Shown one piece after another: positions 63,990 to 64,000 of a stretch of DNA of 64,000 nt. The stretch spans positions 15,598,983 to 15,662,982 of the forward strand of contig NC_087077.1 of assembly GCF_026151205.1 (NCBI RefSeq), written 5' to 3'. The first letter of the stretch is position 1, and each line of letters opens with the position of its first letter. The notes under the pieces are model-generated. The model did not search any database. It worked only from the letters and a program-made list of their open reading frames with translations, and was not told the DNA's origin. This DNA comes from Bolinopsis microptera (Eukaryota > Ctenophora > Tentaculata > Lobata > Bolinopsidae). A program made the translations under genes and the position numbers.

Positions 63990-64000
63990 GCAATTTCGGA

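Overview
The window looks like a repeat-dense intergenic or heterochromatic stretch of an animal genome, most likely an invertebrate. The evidence is AT-rich DNA (judged by eye), GT-AG introns, F-box and RING proteins, and eukaryotic mobile elements: MULE, Polinton, Merlin/ISXO2, CR1-, RTE- and I-type LINEs, and Penelope. I cannot name the species. There is no bacterial or phage organisation. I did no alignments, so family calls rest on motifs read by eye.

Two protein modules recur and tie the window together. (1) The 'T family' is a transposase-like protein found only in pieces. Its order, reconstructed from fragments, is: a SKSTxRR region; FDTxxSNTG; ACRHHxLELVxG; GAxHHARWMAK; a segment ending RTWY or HTWY before SEEL and ALFSDKV; an LGDFVxxR-type block; NDSSEQALxLATxYN; and a VVESHxRKF C-terminus. 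(2) The 'X domain' is about 95 residues and looks helix-turn-helix-like: E/KYDxV, VNxGxS, ISRSxF, RKRxIAEA, VD, LQHxxLQLR, ICNRxLAxLR, then GxVLxPK. It usually follows a Pro-rich linker. FLYWCH-type zinc fingers occur beside X domains at several places.

1-6 kb: a 3.2-kb long-TIR element with a 9-bp target duplication and an internal spliced gene has split a T-family remnant. A FLYWCH/X locus with a 24-bp coding repeat follows. 6-9.3 kb: an F-box/LRR gene in a 1.25-kb tandem duplication, then a small RING gene. 9.3-20 kb: LINE, Penelope, X-domain and T-family relics, including an I-type LINE with a 14-bp target duplication inside a T-family C-terminus. 20-32 kb: a decayed cluster of RING/coiled-coil paralogues, Polinton polymerase pieces (one split by a small 8-bp-TSD element), a MULE transposase relic, and nine 47-bp repeats. 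32-38 kb: mostly empty.

38-64 kb: a nested palindrome. Copies A (38.9-42.8 kb) and B (44.9-46.7 kb) form one inverted pair. B and C (61.4-62.8 kb) are the outer arms of a second, about 18 kb across and centred near 53.65 kb. The arms carry an unusual satellite built from CCGGCTACTAGCC-type words, GTTGCATAGAC arrays, 11-bp GC-rich minisatellites, a gag/protease-like ORF, a FLYWCH ORF and Polinton/T-family chimeras. Later insertions hit single arms: a CR1-like LINE in A, an RTE LINE in the left arm, and a Penelope element in the right. The window ends in a Merlin/ISXO2 transposase.

Apart from the F-box gene, the 9-kb RING gene, the spliced gene in the long-TIR element and the RTE and CR1-like polyproteins, few reading frames look intact. 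Most entries are fragments.
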